Positions 54,268-62,963 of a stretch of DNA of 64,000 bases are shown one piece after another. Below the pieces are notes generated by a model. That model was given only the letters and a program-made list of their open reading frames with translations, was not told where the DNA came from and did no database searches. Location: assembly GCF_000949425.1 (NCBI RefSeq), contig NZ_CP010976.1, positions 3,844,001-3,908,000 of the forward strand, written 5' to 3'. This DNA is from Paenibacillus sp. IHBB 10380 (GTDB lineage: Bacteria > Bacillota > Bacilli > Paenibacillales > Paenibacillaceae). Both the position numbers and the translations under genes were made by a program. Numbering within the stretch: the stretch's first letter is position 1; each line of letters opens with the position of its first letter.

Positions 54268-55677
54268 TTACAGCTCTTCTCCTCTCGTCTCAATAATATG
54301 CTTATACCAATGAAACGACAGCTTTTTCTTTCGGTTTAAGTTATTATTATGATCCACATAAATAAATCCGTATTGCTTTTTATACCCGTTTAACCAGCTT
54401 AGTAGATCAATGACTGACCATGCGTAATACCCTTTTAAATGAATACCTTCTTCGATTGCACGCTTGATCACTTGTAAATGTTGCTCAATATATTTAATAC
54501 GAGGAACATCCACTACTTCATCATCAATAATCGGATCCTCATCACCAAGTCCGTTTTCTGTTACATACATTTTAATATCACCATAACGCTCTTTTAACAT
54601 ATGCAGCCCGACTAGGAATCCTTCAGGTGAGATCTCCCATCCCCATCTTGTATATGTTTTATCTTCCATTTTTACAGTCCGATAAAAACCATCAAAAGAC
54701 GGGTTGCCTGGAGTTAGAGTAGATGTTTCTCTTGAATGTTCCATAGATGAAACAGCTTCGTGATTTTTTGCTACTCGAATGGGCTGGTAATAATTAAGTC
54801 CAATAAAATCATTTTTTCCCGCATTTCTTTTTAACATTTCTAGTTCTTCTTCTGTCCAACTTGGTGTCCAGCCTTTCTCCTTTAATTGCTCAACCACATA
54901 CGACGGATATTCTCCTTTTAAAATAGGGTCATAGTACCAAAAAGTTTCATATTCATTGGCATGTCGAGCAGCTAATACATTCTCTTTATTGTCATCTACA
55001 CTGTAAGCTGGTAAGAAAACATGGGTAATACCAATCATACCGTAATGATTCAGTGCCTTATAGACTTCTACGGCTTTTGCATGTGCATAAAACACGTAAT
55101 GTGTCGCTTGAAAGTATTTATTCTCATCGTTTTGGATACCAGGAGGATGTGCCCCTTTTAAATAGCCTAATCCGCAAAACATAACCGTTTCATTAAACGT
55201 AATCCAATGTTTGACACGGTCTCCGAATGCCCGAAAACAAACTTCTGCATACTTAACGAAGGCTTCAGCTGTTCGCTTATTCGTCCATCCCCCATCTTCT
55301 TCAAGCATCAGAGGCAAATCCCAATGATACAGCGTAACAAATGGAACAATCCCATATTTTAAACATTCATTAATGACATGATTATAAAATTTCAAGCCTT
55401 TTTCATTGACTTCTCCGTCTCCTGTTGGCAAAATACGTGCCCATGAAATGGAGAATCGGTACGATTCAAGTCCCATCTCCGCCATTAATTTAATGTCTTC
55501 TTTATATCGATGATAATGATCTATGGCTACGTCTCCGTTTGTGCCCTCATATGTTTTCCCAGGAATCTTTGAAAAGACATCCCAATTCGTTAACCCTTTA
55601 CCATCTTCATTCCATGCTCCTTCTATTTGATAAGAAGCAGATGCTGCTCCAAATAAAAAATCATGTGGAAACTTCAT
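54268..55677 (-). CDS. 6-phospho-beta-glucosidase, GH1
   Basis: About 469 aa from ATG 55677 (GGAGGG 8 nt before). GH1: N-terminal FPHDFLFGAASASYQIEGAWNEDGKG, acid/base Glu in HWITFNETVMF and nucleophile in MYVTENGLGDED. Cytoplasmic. It acts on phosphorylated cellobiose, salicin or arbutin brought in by a PTS, but no PTS gene is near, so the phospho-sugar must come from a transporter elsewhere, or the enzyme acts on plain beta-glucosides. It lies within the att-flanked segment. Confidence 0.92.
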   Translation of the reverse strand: MKFPHDFLFGAASASYQIEGAWNEDGKGLTNWDVFSKIPGKTYEGTNGDVAIDHYHRYKEDIKLMAEMGLESYRFSISWARILPTGDGEVNEKGLKFYNHVINECLKYGIVPFVTLYHWDLPLMLEEDGGWTNKRTAEAFVKYAEVCFRAFGDRVKHWITFNETVMFCGLGYLKGAHPPGIQNDENKYFQATHYVFYAHAKAVEVYKALNHYGMIGITHVFLPAYSVDDNKENVLAARHANEYETFWYYDPILKGEYPSYVVEQLKEKGWTPSWTEEELEMLKRNAGKNDFIGLNYYQPIRVAKNHEAVSSMEHSRETSTLTPGNPSFDGFYRTVKMEDKTYTRWGWEISPEGFLVGLHMLKERYGDIKMYVTENGLGDEDPIIDDEVVDVPRIKYIEQHLQVIKRAIEEGIHLKGYYAWSVIDLLSWLNGYKKQYGFIYVDHNNNLNRKKKLSFHWYKHIIETRGEEL

Positions 55678-55889
55678 TAATAAACCCTCCATTTTTATAC
55701 CAACTCATTTAATTTATTACTATATATTTTATTTATAGGTACAAATTATAAAGAGATTATACACTTATTATCGACATTTAACAATTGAAATATACTAATA
55801 TTTATGCTCATCTCACCAGTTCAGTAAACTATGATACGGACACTCTTATATTGGAGATGGGGAAGTTGATTCAACTTACTTAATTTGAT
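55678..55889. other. Intergenic region upstream of the glucosidase gene
   Basis: Very AT-rich. Holds the glucosidase promoter on the minus strand. No gene seen. Confidence 0.45.
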
Positions 55890-55892
55890 AAT

Positions 55893-56077
55893 AATGTATA
55901 GTAATATATCTAGGAACCCCTTCATTATTGTTTTTCTCGGAAGACCTTGATCAACTATATAAGGACTTTTCAGATAAAAAAATAACCGTCGGAGAAATTG
56001 TCAATGTGCCTGAGGGAAGAGTATTTAACTTTGCTGATGATGAAGACAATTATTTTGCTGTGGTGGAAAAAAAGTAA
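55893..56077 (+). pseudogene. Glyoxalase/VOC-fold protein, C-terminal fragment
   Basis: The open frame after a TAA reads ...SEDLDQLYKDFSDKK and GEIVNVPEGRVFNFADDEDNYFAVVEKK to the stop at 56077: the last third of a VOC-family (glyoxalase/bleomycin-resistance) protein. No start or N-terminal half; truncated. Confidence 0.65.
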
Positions 56078-56097
56078 CCCATACAAAATATATTTTA

Positions 56098-56123
56098 GCT
56101 GAGCTTCCTCTAATGGAAGCCTT
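56098..56123 (+). terminator. Terminator after VOC fragment
   Basis: Short stem GCTTCC / GGAAGC followed by CTTTTT. Confidence 0.6.
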
Positions 56124-56200
56124 TTTCACTAAGAAACAAGATTGAGCATAAATTTATTCTTACTAAGAATACTGTCAGTTCAGAATATACAGTTACAACT

Positions 56201-56242
56201 AGAAGAGGCTTCTCATGAAGTTCAACTCATGTGAAGCCTCTT
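56201..56242. terminator. Hairpin of unknown attachment
   Basis: AGAGGCTTC ... GAAGCCTCT with an AGTTCAAC-type loop region; probably a terminator left from a lost gene. Confidence 0.5.
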
Positions 56243-56291
56243 ATTTAAATCTATGTTGACAAGCAAGTTCCCTTACGGGAATCACTTGATG

Positions 56292-56328
56292 CATAAGGGT
56301 TTAAACCCCTTATTACATCATGCCGCCC
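56292..56328 (-). repeat. groEL-3'-end-like att repeat, copy 2
   Basis: The best copy. On the minus strand it reads ATG GGC GGC ATG ATG TAA TAA (M-G-G-M-M-stop) and then a hairpin AAGGGGTTTAAACCCTT. Core TTACATCATGCCGCCC at 56313-56328. Confidence 0.7.
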
Positions 56329-56591
56329 ATCTTTTTTTATGTTTCAGTTCTGTTCGTCTGAATTCATTACCCTAATCGCAGCAAGGTTTTATATATCACT
56401 TTAAAATATAAGTATCGTTCTCATTCAAGTTTGTATGCAGAAGATGTGATTTTCTCGTGACTTTTTGAGAAGCGGAAGTATCAACCTATCCTGAACGCGC
56501 TAAGATTCGAACGTCAGAAGGTCCAACGTGGATTCCTTACGAGGATTACTAACATAGAACGGGTTGTTCAGACGCTCATTGAATATAAACA

Positions 56592-56624
56592 GGAGACCAC
56601 ATTGGCGTTATGCCTTTGTGGTCT
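56592..56624. terminator. Hairpin downstream of yjcZ
   Basis: AGACCACA / TGTGGTCT arms with a roughly 15-nt loop, 40 nt after the yjcZ stop. Confidence 0.5.
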
Positions 56625-56663
56625 TGTTGTATCGTATAAGGTTATTTAAGAATACACATTAGT

Positions 56664-56777
56664 TTAGTAACAGAACGCACTGGTAATGATAACCAACAAA
56701 ATGAACAGAACTAAAATTGCCCCTGTACTTCCACCAACACCACAACCTCTGCCGTATCCTCCAACAGCTTCTCCCAT
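56664..56777 (-). CDS. YjcZ-family small sporulation protein
   Basis: 37 aa: Gly-rich N-terminus MGEAVGGYGRGCGVGGS and a membrane helix ILVLFILLVIITSAF, the YjcZ/SscA-like layout. AAAGGAGG is 7 nt before the ATG. Probably expressed in sporulation and too short for standard gene callers. Confidence 0.82.
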   Translation of the reverse strand: MGEAVGGYGRGCGVGGSTGAILVLFILLVIITSAFCY

Positions 56778-56867
56778 AGTAATTCCTCCTTTCCAATCGG
56801 GTACAGATTACTATATGTAAAAACTTAAAATGGAGATTGGGTTTAATGGTAAGGAAGATTCTGATCT

Positions 56868-57062
56868 TTATGTCGGGTTATTTTTTTGTTCAGGAAAATT
56901 ATCCTTACCTAGATGATCCAAGGGATACCACTTTCTCCGAACGGGTCCTGATCCATACTTAACAGTATCTACGTTTTCGAATGCTACTAGAGCCATATCT
57001 GTTTGTGGCATAACGTCGTAAACATTTCCTATGCCCCACTCTTGATAAATCTGATGCTTCAC
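56868..57062 (-). CDS. Small protein, unknown
   Basis: 64 aa from GTG 57062 (AGGA 7 nt upstream). Soluble, includes WGIGNVYDVMPQTDMALVAFENVD and GPVRRKWYPLDHLG. Similar small proteins occur in prophages, but I recognise no family. Situated between yjcZ and the broken DNA methylase. Confidence 0.5.
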   Translation of the reverse strand: MKHQIYQEWGIGNVYDVMPQTDMALVAFENVDTVKYGSGPVRRKWYPLDHLGKDNFPEQKNNPT

Positions 57063-57241
57063 CTGTCTTCCTAAATTAATTTGAACAATTAACTTTTTCG
57101 TAACTTTGCTGTATAATTCAGGAAATTGTAGATTTTATAGACGTGACCGATTTGAAACAATATTCTCGTTTGGAAAAGGTTGTTATCTTTTCTCTGTTAG
57201 GATTAGCCGCTCTTTTTTAGGAGGTCCTTTTATTTAAGTGC

Positions 57242-57977
57242 TTATATATTCAATACAGGGGTGTAACCTAAAATAATGTAAGTTGCATAATGAGAATCTT
57301 TTTCTATAATGATATGATTTCTTTTGGTCCGCTCTGCTGCTTCTGCAGTCACACAACTACCACCACAATTATCAAGAACTGTTTCTCCTTCATTCGTGTA
57401 CGTTTTGATCAAGTACTCGCACAATTCAACAGGATTTTGGTTGGGGTGTACACGTTCTGAATCGTCATTATTGACTACTGGGTAGTAAAGCACGCTTCGC
57501 GGATATCGTTCTGTCTTCCCTGCCTCATTCGACCAAGGGATTCCGTCTCCATAAACAGTTGATTTGTGATTGTTCGTTGCTGCATTCATCGGCTTGTGAC
57601 CCTGTGACATTTGAGGGTTATAAGTTGGCGTTCGTTTATAAAAGACAAGAATGTTCTCATGTGCCTATTAACGGCATCAATCCTTTGTTCAGATAATCTG
57701 TAGCCTTGTTCTTTTCCCATATCCATTCATACCGGAACAATCTCATATTGCTTGCAGCTAGGACCTTATCAAAGGGCGCTTTAGCAAATAAAACAATGGC
57801 TTCGTGATCCTTAATCATCCGCTCATAGTGAAACCACAATAGATCAAATGGTAGTACTGAATCCCAAGGGCTCTTTGTAGTCCCATAAGGCAAATCACAA
57901 AAGATCATATCCACGCTTCTGTCAGGGATTTGAGGGAAGACATCAAAACAGTCAGCATTTATGATTTGGTTCAGCAT
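57242..57977 (-). pseudogene. Phage-type DNA methylase, frameshifted
   Basis: Adenine/cytosine-N4 methylase in two frames. The first part (57977 to about 57660) has DMIFCDLPYGTTKSPWD, a DPPY-type catalytic motif with Leu as second residue, and WIWEKNKATDYLNKGLMPL. Near 57665 the frame shifts, and the continuation HENILVFYKRTPTYNPQ ... HPNQNPVELCEYLIKTYTNEGETVLDNCGGS runs to the stop at 57242. An insertion of about two bases would explain it. Inactive unless the shift is a sequencing error. Confidence 0.8.
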
Positions 57978-58013
57978 GACTTTTTACGTCTTATCTATAA
58001 AGGAGTTGATCAA

Positions 58014-58223
58014 ATGTTCATTTTTTATTTTTTACTTGGTAGTGCAGTGATTGCTCTTGGTATTTTTGCTATTAAGCATCCAGATTCATGGTGGTTTAAA
58101 AGGATAGGTGACGACCGTGAACGCAGCAATATGTGGATATCATATATAAAATTTGCTGGAAAAATAACTATAGGATTCGGTGCATTAATCATCCTGTTAA
58201 GCACACAACACCTCTTTTTTTAA
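58014..58223 (+). CDS. Small membrane protein, two helices
   Basis: 69 aa from ATG 58014 (AAGGAG 8 nt before). Two helices (about 2-18 and 48-64) around a Trp/Arg segment HPDSWWFKRIGDD, resembling DUF6199-type proteins. The longer in-frame start at 57930 overlaps the methylase and is unlikely. Confidence 0.65.
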   Translation: MFIFYFLLGSAVIALGIFAIKHPDSWWFKRIGDDRERSNMWISYIKFAGKITIGFGALIILLSTQHLFF

Positions 58224-58340
58224 TGCGAGTGAATGAACTATATTTCGGTTTTTTATATGCTCTAATCGAGTTGATTATATTTGTACCTTATTTTCTTAAA
58301 TCTAAAAGAGTAGCTATCACTTTTTCAAAATGATCAAATA

Positions 58341-58369
58341 TTGATGTATTTTTTTGACTGTGCTAAGAT
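58341..58369 (+). promoter_or_regulatory. Promoter of antitoxin RNA
   Basis: -35 TTGATG (58341-58346), 17-nt spacer, -10 TAAGAT (58364-58369) with a TG-type extension. Confidence 0.65.
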
Positions 58370-58375
58370 AAACTT

Positions 58376-58490
58376 AAATAAGGAGCCGTGCGCTAACACG
58401 ACTCCAGAGTACAATCCGCTATAAGAGCGGTTGGCTGGCAAGGTGATCAAAAATAGACCGAATCCTTACCGGGGCGGTCTATTTCCTTTT
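58376..58490 (+). ncRNA. Putative type I antitoxin RNA
   Basis: About 115-nt transcript predicted from the promoter above: hairpins GGAGCCGTG/CACGACTCC and CCGCT/AGCGG, and a terminator stem AAATAGACCG / CGGTCTATTT followed by T-rich sequence. Its 3' end runs into the 3' end of the convergent toxin gene, the arrangement known for BsrG/SR4 and TxpA/RatA. No ORF is needed. Confidence 0.65.
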
Positions 58491-58562
58491 ATGGAAAGAA
58501 AGTATCAACACAACCAAAGTCGCAAATGAAATCATTAACGTCAAAGCTTGGTGTACCTCCAT
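58467..58562 (-). CDS. Holin-like type I toxin
   Basis: 31 aa: MEVHQALTLMISFATLVVLI then LLSIKGNRPPR. This is the membrane peptide of the holin-like toxin family (Hol_Tox type: short, one helix, LTLMISFATLVV). GGGAGG lies 8 nt before the ATG; a TATAAT at 58621-58626 (reverse) is a likely -10. The C-terminus differs from the usual short Lys tail and reads through the shared terminator hairpin. Confidence 0.82.
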
Positions 58563-58628
58563 TAGCATTACCTCCCTTCCGGGAGATTAGCCGACCGCCC
58601 TTATGCCATTGTACTCGCCTATTATATC

Positions 58629-58660
58629 AGACCATACCCGAGTTGAGTATGGTCTTTTTG
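58629..58660 (+). terminator. Hairpin beside toxin promoter
   Basis: AGACCATAC / GTATGGTCT stem then TTTTT. Terminator for rightward reading or an operator at the toxin promoter. Confidence 0.6.
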
Positions 58661-59252
58661 ATGTACCTCACCTACAATATAGACAAGAACCCACTAGAAG
58701 AAGAGTCGACTATGAAAGGTAGTTTTGTTGAGGAAAAAAATATCACGTTCAAAGAATTTTCAGCCACTTGGTTGGATTTATCAGATATTGATTTAGTTGA
58801 ACATCGAATTTCAATTACTAAGACATATTACAACCCAACTAATAACATCAAAGAATATACTCTTCTTACGCCAAATACTAAGAAGTCAATTCGTTTCATT
58901 GAAATAGTATGAAGAACTCATAAATGATCTGATTAAGCACCGGAATTACAGGATGAGAAGCGCGAGGAATACGGAGATAGATATCACGATAAAGGTTGTT
59001 ATTGCTAAAATGGACGATGATAATCCGGATATCCTGAAAAAGATTGCAGGACTAAAAACAAACCTTACACCACACTCTCTGAGACATACACATGTTTCTC
59101 TTCTAGCTGAGGCTGGAGTAAATCTTCAAGACATCATGGATCGGCTCGGACACAAGGATGACGACACAGCTAAAAACGTTTATTTACATGTTACTAAACC
59201 GAAAAAGAAAGAGGCTTCTCACAAGTTCCGCGAACTCATGAAAAACCTCTAA
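58661..59252 (+). pseudogene. Tyrosine recombinase (phage integrase), decayed
   Basis: Remnants of one integrase in several frames. About 58661-58912: a stretch of the core-binding domain (NITFKEFSATWL) joined directly to the catalytic domain (DIDLVEHRISITKTYYNPTNNI), so a piece of about 100 or more residues is missing. Around 58918-59000 the frame changes at least twice (ELQDEKREEYGDRYHDKG can be read in another frame). At the end, intact HSLRHTHVSLLAEAG, LGHKDDDTAKNVYLHVT with the nucleophile Tyr. It ends 74 nt before copy 3 of the att repeat. Confidence 0.85.
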
Positions 59253-59592
59253 GAAATCCTTTTGTTACCTTTTTAGTGTTTTTCAACTAAGAAAGGTTGA
59301 TGCAACAAGGGGTTTTTGACCCTTATTACATCATGCCGCTTATGATATTAGGTGAGTTTTTTGTGTATTTTAGGTCTTATCATAGGTTTTCTATCCGAAT
59401 CCCCTTAAAAATCAGTCCTATATTTCCAAGTAAATATGATGTGTTTGGTATGCGGGAACATATTAACCTAGAGTTTGAGCAACTCAAGTTATTCAAAAGA
59501 CTGTATTGTAGATCTACATTTCCAGCTCCAACCAAGCCACACACTCAACATGACTTGTCTGCCTGTCCCATTGCTCATGACTCTCCTTCATT
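59253..59592. other. Intergenic region with att repeat 3
   Basis: Contains the third groEL-like repeat and otherwise AT-rich sequence; no plausible gene seen. A 99-codon frame at 59297-59596 lacks a start site and crosses the repeat. Confidence 0.5.
59302..59339 (-). repeat. groEL-3'-end-like att repeat, copy 3
   Basis: TTACATCATGCCGC (59326-59339), preceded by the hairpin AAGGGGTTTTTGACCCTT, similar in layout to copy 2, including TTGATGCA at the edge. It is 74 nt beyond the integrase end, where an attachment site would be expected. Confidence 0.65.
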
Positions 59593-61044
59593 CTAGTCAA
59601 ATTTACAATCTTTAAGAGGAATGACTTTGGTCTTGTACACAAATTTATAGCCTAGCCATACACCTAAGAATAACGGAATTCCGATATAGGAAACAAGCAC
59701 GCCATACCAATCGATCGTTTCTCCAGTGAAAGCTTTAAAGTTCTGGCCGATAATAACGAACATGCATAATGCAAAGGCAAATAGTGGACCTAACGGGAAC
59801 CACTTGGCTTTATAAGGAAGTTCACTTAAATCCCGACCTTGTGCAACGAATGCCCTACGGAAACGGTAATGACTAATTGCGATTCCAAGCCATGTAATAA
59901 ATCCGCACATGCCAGAAGCATTCAGCAGCCATAAATACACAACCCCATCACCGAAGAAGGAAGCTAGGAACGCAAGCATGCCGACTGCACAAGTGACCAG
60001 CAGCGCATTAATAGGAATACCGCGTTTGTTTAATTTCTCTAGAAACTTAGGTGCTTTGCCCTCTTTGGCAAGTACCCACAGTACACGTGTAGATGCATAC
60101 ATCCCCGAGTTACCAGCAGACAGCACCGAAGTCAAAATGACGGCATTCATAATAGCAGCCGCGAAGGCGAATCCCGCTTTCTCAAAAACAAGGGTGAACG
60201 GACTAACTGCAATATTCTCAATACCAGCTTGCATCAAGCTCGGATGTGTAAAAGGAACCAACATGCCAATTACGAAGATTGCAAAAATATAGAAAAGCAG
60301 AATACGCCAGAAGATTTGTTTAATGGCCTTCGGTACGTTCTCACGTGGGTTCTCACTTTCACCCGCTGCAATGCCGACAAGCTCGGTTCCTTGGAACGAA
60401 TAACCCGCTGCCATAAAGATACCAAGAAACGCTAGAAAACCACCATGGAACGGTCCACCGTCTAGTGTGAAATTACTGAAGCCAGTTGGCTTCGAGCCGC
60501 CCATTATTCCAAATATCATAAGCACCCCAACAATCAAGAAGATGATGACAACGGCAATTTTGATCAATGCAAACCAGTATTCCGATTCACCATATCCTTT
60601 GACAGACAGTAAATTCAAACCGAAAATAATGGCAAGGAACAGGAAGCTCCACAGATAAGAAGGACTATCAGGAAACCAATATTTAATAATAAGAGTTGCT
60701 GCTGCAAGCTCAGAGGCAATCGTAATCGCCCAGTTAAACCAGAAATTCCATCCCAGGGCGAAGCCCAAAGAAGGATCCACGAAGCGGCTCGCATATGTGT
60801 TAAAAGATCCAGATTCTGGCATATAGGTTGCAAGTTCTCCCAAACTAGTCATAAGGAAGTACACCATAATACCCACCGCTATATAAGCGAGAAGAGCTCC
60901 CCCTGGACCAGCTTCTGCTATTGCACTACCACTAGCAAGGAACAAGCCTGTACCAATGGAGCCTCCAAGTGCAATCATCGTGAGGTGACGAGCCTTGAGC
61001 CCGCGTTTCAACTGCTGTGGCTCAGTCGAATTGTTTGATGACAT
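59593..61044 (-). CDS. lysP: Lysine-specific permease, APC family
   Basis: About 483 aa from ATG 61044 (AGGAGTG 7 nt before). Twelve membrane helices; the start RGLKARHLTMIALGGSIGTGLFLASG is the AAT-family amino acid permease signature. The leader carries a lysine riboswitch, which fixes the likely substrate as lysine. Low lysine would allow expression. LysP imports lysine by proton symport. Confidence 0.9.
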   Translation of the reverse strand: MSSNNSTEPQQLKRGLKARHLTMIALGGSIGTGLFLASGSAIAEAGPGGALLAYIAVGIMVYFLMTSLGELATYMPESGSFNTYASRFVDPSLGFALGWNFWFNWAITIASELAAATLIIKYWFPDSPSYLWSFLFLAIIFGLNLLSVKGYGESEYWFALIKIAVVIIFLIVGVLMIFGIMGGSKPTGFSNFTLDGGPFHGGFLAFLGIFMAAGYSFQGTELVGIAAGESENPRENVPKAIKQIFWRILLFYIFAIFVIGMLVPFTHPSLMQAGIENIAVSPFTLVFEKAGFAFAAAIMNAVILTSVLSAGNSGMYASTRVLWVLAKEGKAPKFLEKLNKRGIPINALLVTCAVGMLAFLASFFGDGVVYLWLLNASGMCGFITWLGIAISHYRFRRAFVAQGRDLSELPYKAKWFPLGPLFAFALCMFVIIGQNFKAFTGETIDWYGVLVSYIGIPLFLGVWLGYKFVYKTKVIPLKDCKFD

Positions 61045-61142
61045 TAAAAACACTCCTTAATCATGATGTCGATCCATTGTTCTGGAGTGGGAAACAAGAA
61101 GAAACGGTGACACTTTCTTTCAGAACATACGTTTCTTATGGT

Positions 61143-61173
61143 CACAAAAAAACGCTCACAGCGGTGAACGTTT
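61143..61173 (-). terminator. Riboswitch terminator
   Basis: On the minus strand AACGTTCAC / GTGAGCGTT (one mismatch), followed by TTTTTTT, between the aptamer and lysP. Confidence 0.8.
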
Positions 61174-61212
61174 TATATCATTCCCATCTTATCTTCTTTG
61201 AAGATAGCTCAT

Positions 61213-61402
61213 CACAAATTTACTTATCATAAATTTGTGACAGTTCTGCACCTTCCGGCAACAGTCCCAGCCCAATTGCCCAGAGCAGCAATCAAACTTC
61301 GGCGGTAGTTCCTTTCAACAGTTTCAATGACGTTCTCTGCGTCTCCACTGATTTACTTCTAACAACCGCGACCTCTACCTCACCGTTTGATAGGATGAGG
61401 GT
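61213..61402 (-). promoter_or_regulatory. Lysine riboswitch (L box)
   Basis: On the minus strand the leader has the conserved L-box pieces in order: GAGGTAGAGGTCGCGG, AGAAGTA, GAAAGGAACTACCGCCGAAG, CTGGG, and GACTGTTGCCGGAAGG. These match the aptamer core that binds lysine. A further hairpin (TCACAAATTTA/TAAATTTGTGA) and a terminator follow, then lysP. Confidence 0.88.
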
Positions 61403-61574
61403 TGTATTCAATTCAATTTAATTTAATTTACAAGAACATTATAGCGAACATTGAGAGGGTAAACAATGGTATAAAAAGTATATTAGAACCTAAAACCGAT
61501 GGAGAGTAACATAATGTGAAATAAGAGGGTGTCCAATAAACTGGACATTATTTTCTGTCATTAGTCTTGCAGAC
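61403..61574. other. Intergenic region
   Basis: Holds the lysP promoter on the minus strand. TGTCCA/TGGACA hairpin at 61527-61546. No gene seen. Confidence 0.4.
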
Positions 61575-61781
61575 ATGTCGGTGGGATTTTGGCTCTTCGT
61601 TATTGTTGCTATTATTACTGGCGTAATCTTGTATAATGTTCATCCAAGCAAACAAACCGTGTTCTCATTCGTTGCAGTTGGAGGGGGTGCCGCTATGGGA
61701 TGGTTCGTTGGAGGGATCTTGTCTTTCATAGTGTCGCTATTCGCTGTAACTGAAAAGATAGGAAATAAAGTGAATAAGTAG
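61575..61781 (+). CDS. Small membrane protein, unknown
   Basis: 68 aa, two or three hydrophobic segments (FWLFVIVAIITGVILYNV, FVAVGGGAAMGWFVGGILSFIVSLF). No convincing ribosome binding site before the ATG, so the start is uncertain. A terminator-like hairpin follows. Confidence 0.5.
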   Translation: MSVGFWLFVIVAIITGVILYNVHPSKQTVFSFVAVGGGAAMGWFVGGILSFIVSLFAVTEKIGNKVNK

Positions 61782-61842
61782 CTAGATGAGTAGGGATTAG
61801 AAGCAGATTATTGACCAAAAAAATCAATGAACAAGAAGTAAA

Positions 61843-61877
61843 AGAAGGGTGCACGACTACTCGGCGCCCTTCCATTT
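61843..61877 (+). terminator. Terminator after small membrane gene
   Basis: Stem GAAGGGTGC / GCGCCCTTC followed by CATTTTATT. Confidence 0.75.
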
Positions 61878-62135
61878 TATTAACACTGTACACTCCACAT
61901 GCATCGAATATGTATACTTAAGCCCCAACATGGATATTTAACATCCACGCCTCAACCCTTAACACATATTTCTGGTTTACCATCACTTGTGATAAGGCTC
62001 CCCGCAGTTGATCTTAAATCTGTTTAGCAAAACATCAGCAAAGAACTTAACAGAGCCTTTTAAGAAAAAAAGGCTCAAGCGTTATGTCCGCTTGGATACG
62101 AATAGATATTACACTCAGGTAAATGTGGCGAAAAA
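61878..62135. other. Gene-free region
   Basis: No ORF with a start signal; a short frame at 62008 overlaps the pseudogene downstream. Nothing recognised. Confidence 0.45.
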
Positions 62136-62963
62136 TTATAACTTTCTCACTACCGACACACAGCACTCAACGTGCACGGTATGCGGAAACAGGTCGACAG
62201 GTTGCAGGGTTTGAAGCGTGTAGCCCCGAATGGTGCAATTCAGTTACATCCGTTGCGAATGTGTCAGGATTGCATGATACATAGACGATCCGTTTTAGTT
62301 TAGAGCGTCCAATGCGGCGCATCACTTTTCCGCCAACTCCGCTACATGGTGGGTCTATCAACAGAATATCTGCGAATCCTAAATGATCATGAATCTCATC
62401 TAGTCCCCTGCGTGCATCACGAGCAAGGAATGTCCTGTTATGCAAATCATTATCGATGGCATTCCATTTTGCGGATTCAATCGATGTCTCGACAGTCTCG
62501 ATTCCTGCCAATTCACCGTCAGGCGTATTTGTAGCAAACAATGCCAACATCATTTCGCCGGTCGCAAACGATTCCCGCACCATCAAATGACGAAGAAGCC
62601 CATCATGTGCATCTTTGTCACAGTCTTTAAGGCCGAACTCTTTTACCCATTCCCTGACTTCCAACATGCCATCTCCCATATTCCGGCCTGCAATCAGACA
62701 CGTTTCCAATGGGATGATCTTACGAAATTTCCTTGTTCATGCATTCCAATATCCCATACACAACCTCCGCAAAGCTCAAAATGAGGACAAGGTGCATCCG
62801 TCCGTTCGTGGCTTGCAGCTAGAATCTCTACAGGCATTACTTTTCTTCGTTTCTTATCGGGATCATCGACGACAACCTGCACTGACTCCCCTATAAGTGT
62901 CTGCGGAATCGTTAGTTTCAACTTTCTAAAATTGGAACCTGTATCACTCTCACGCCAAATCAC
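62136..62963 (-). pseudogene. TrmA/RlmCD-type 23S rRNA uracil methyltransferase, decayed
   Basis: The N-terminal part (62963 to about 62700) has a TRAM-like start and the 4Fe-4S motif CPHFELCGGC. The middle is missing, and another frame takes over at about 62700 (ETCLIAGRNMGDGML). The catalytic domain then has DILLIDPPCSGVGGKV and the active Cys in YVSCNPDTFATD. Near 62215 the frame shifts again, as LQTLQPVDLFPHTVHVEC, the normal C-terminus, can be read in a neighbouring frame down to the stop at 62136. At least two frameshifts and one deletion, so not functional. Confidence 0.85.

Noticed and set aside
57150..57222. Short plus-strand frame with hydrophobic end (about 25 codons)
   Set aside because: Too short and without a ribosome binding site; could be a phage gene fragment but cannot be supported.
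62008..62214. 68-codon plus-strand ORF
   Set aside because: Overlaps the methyltransferase pseudogene in antisense; no start signal.
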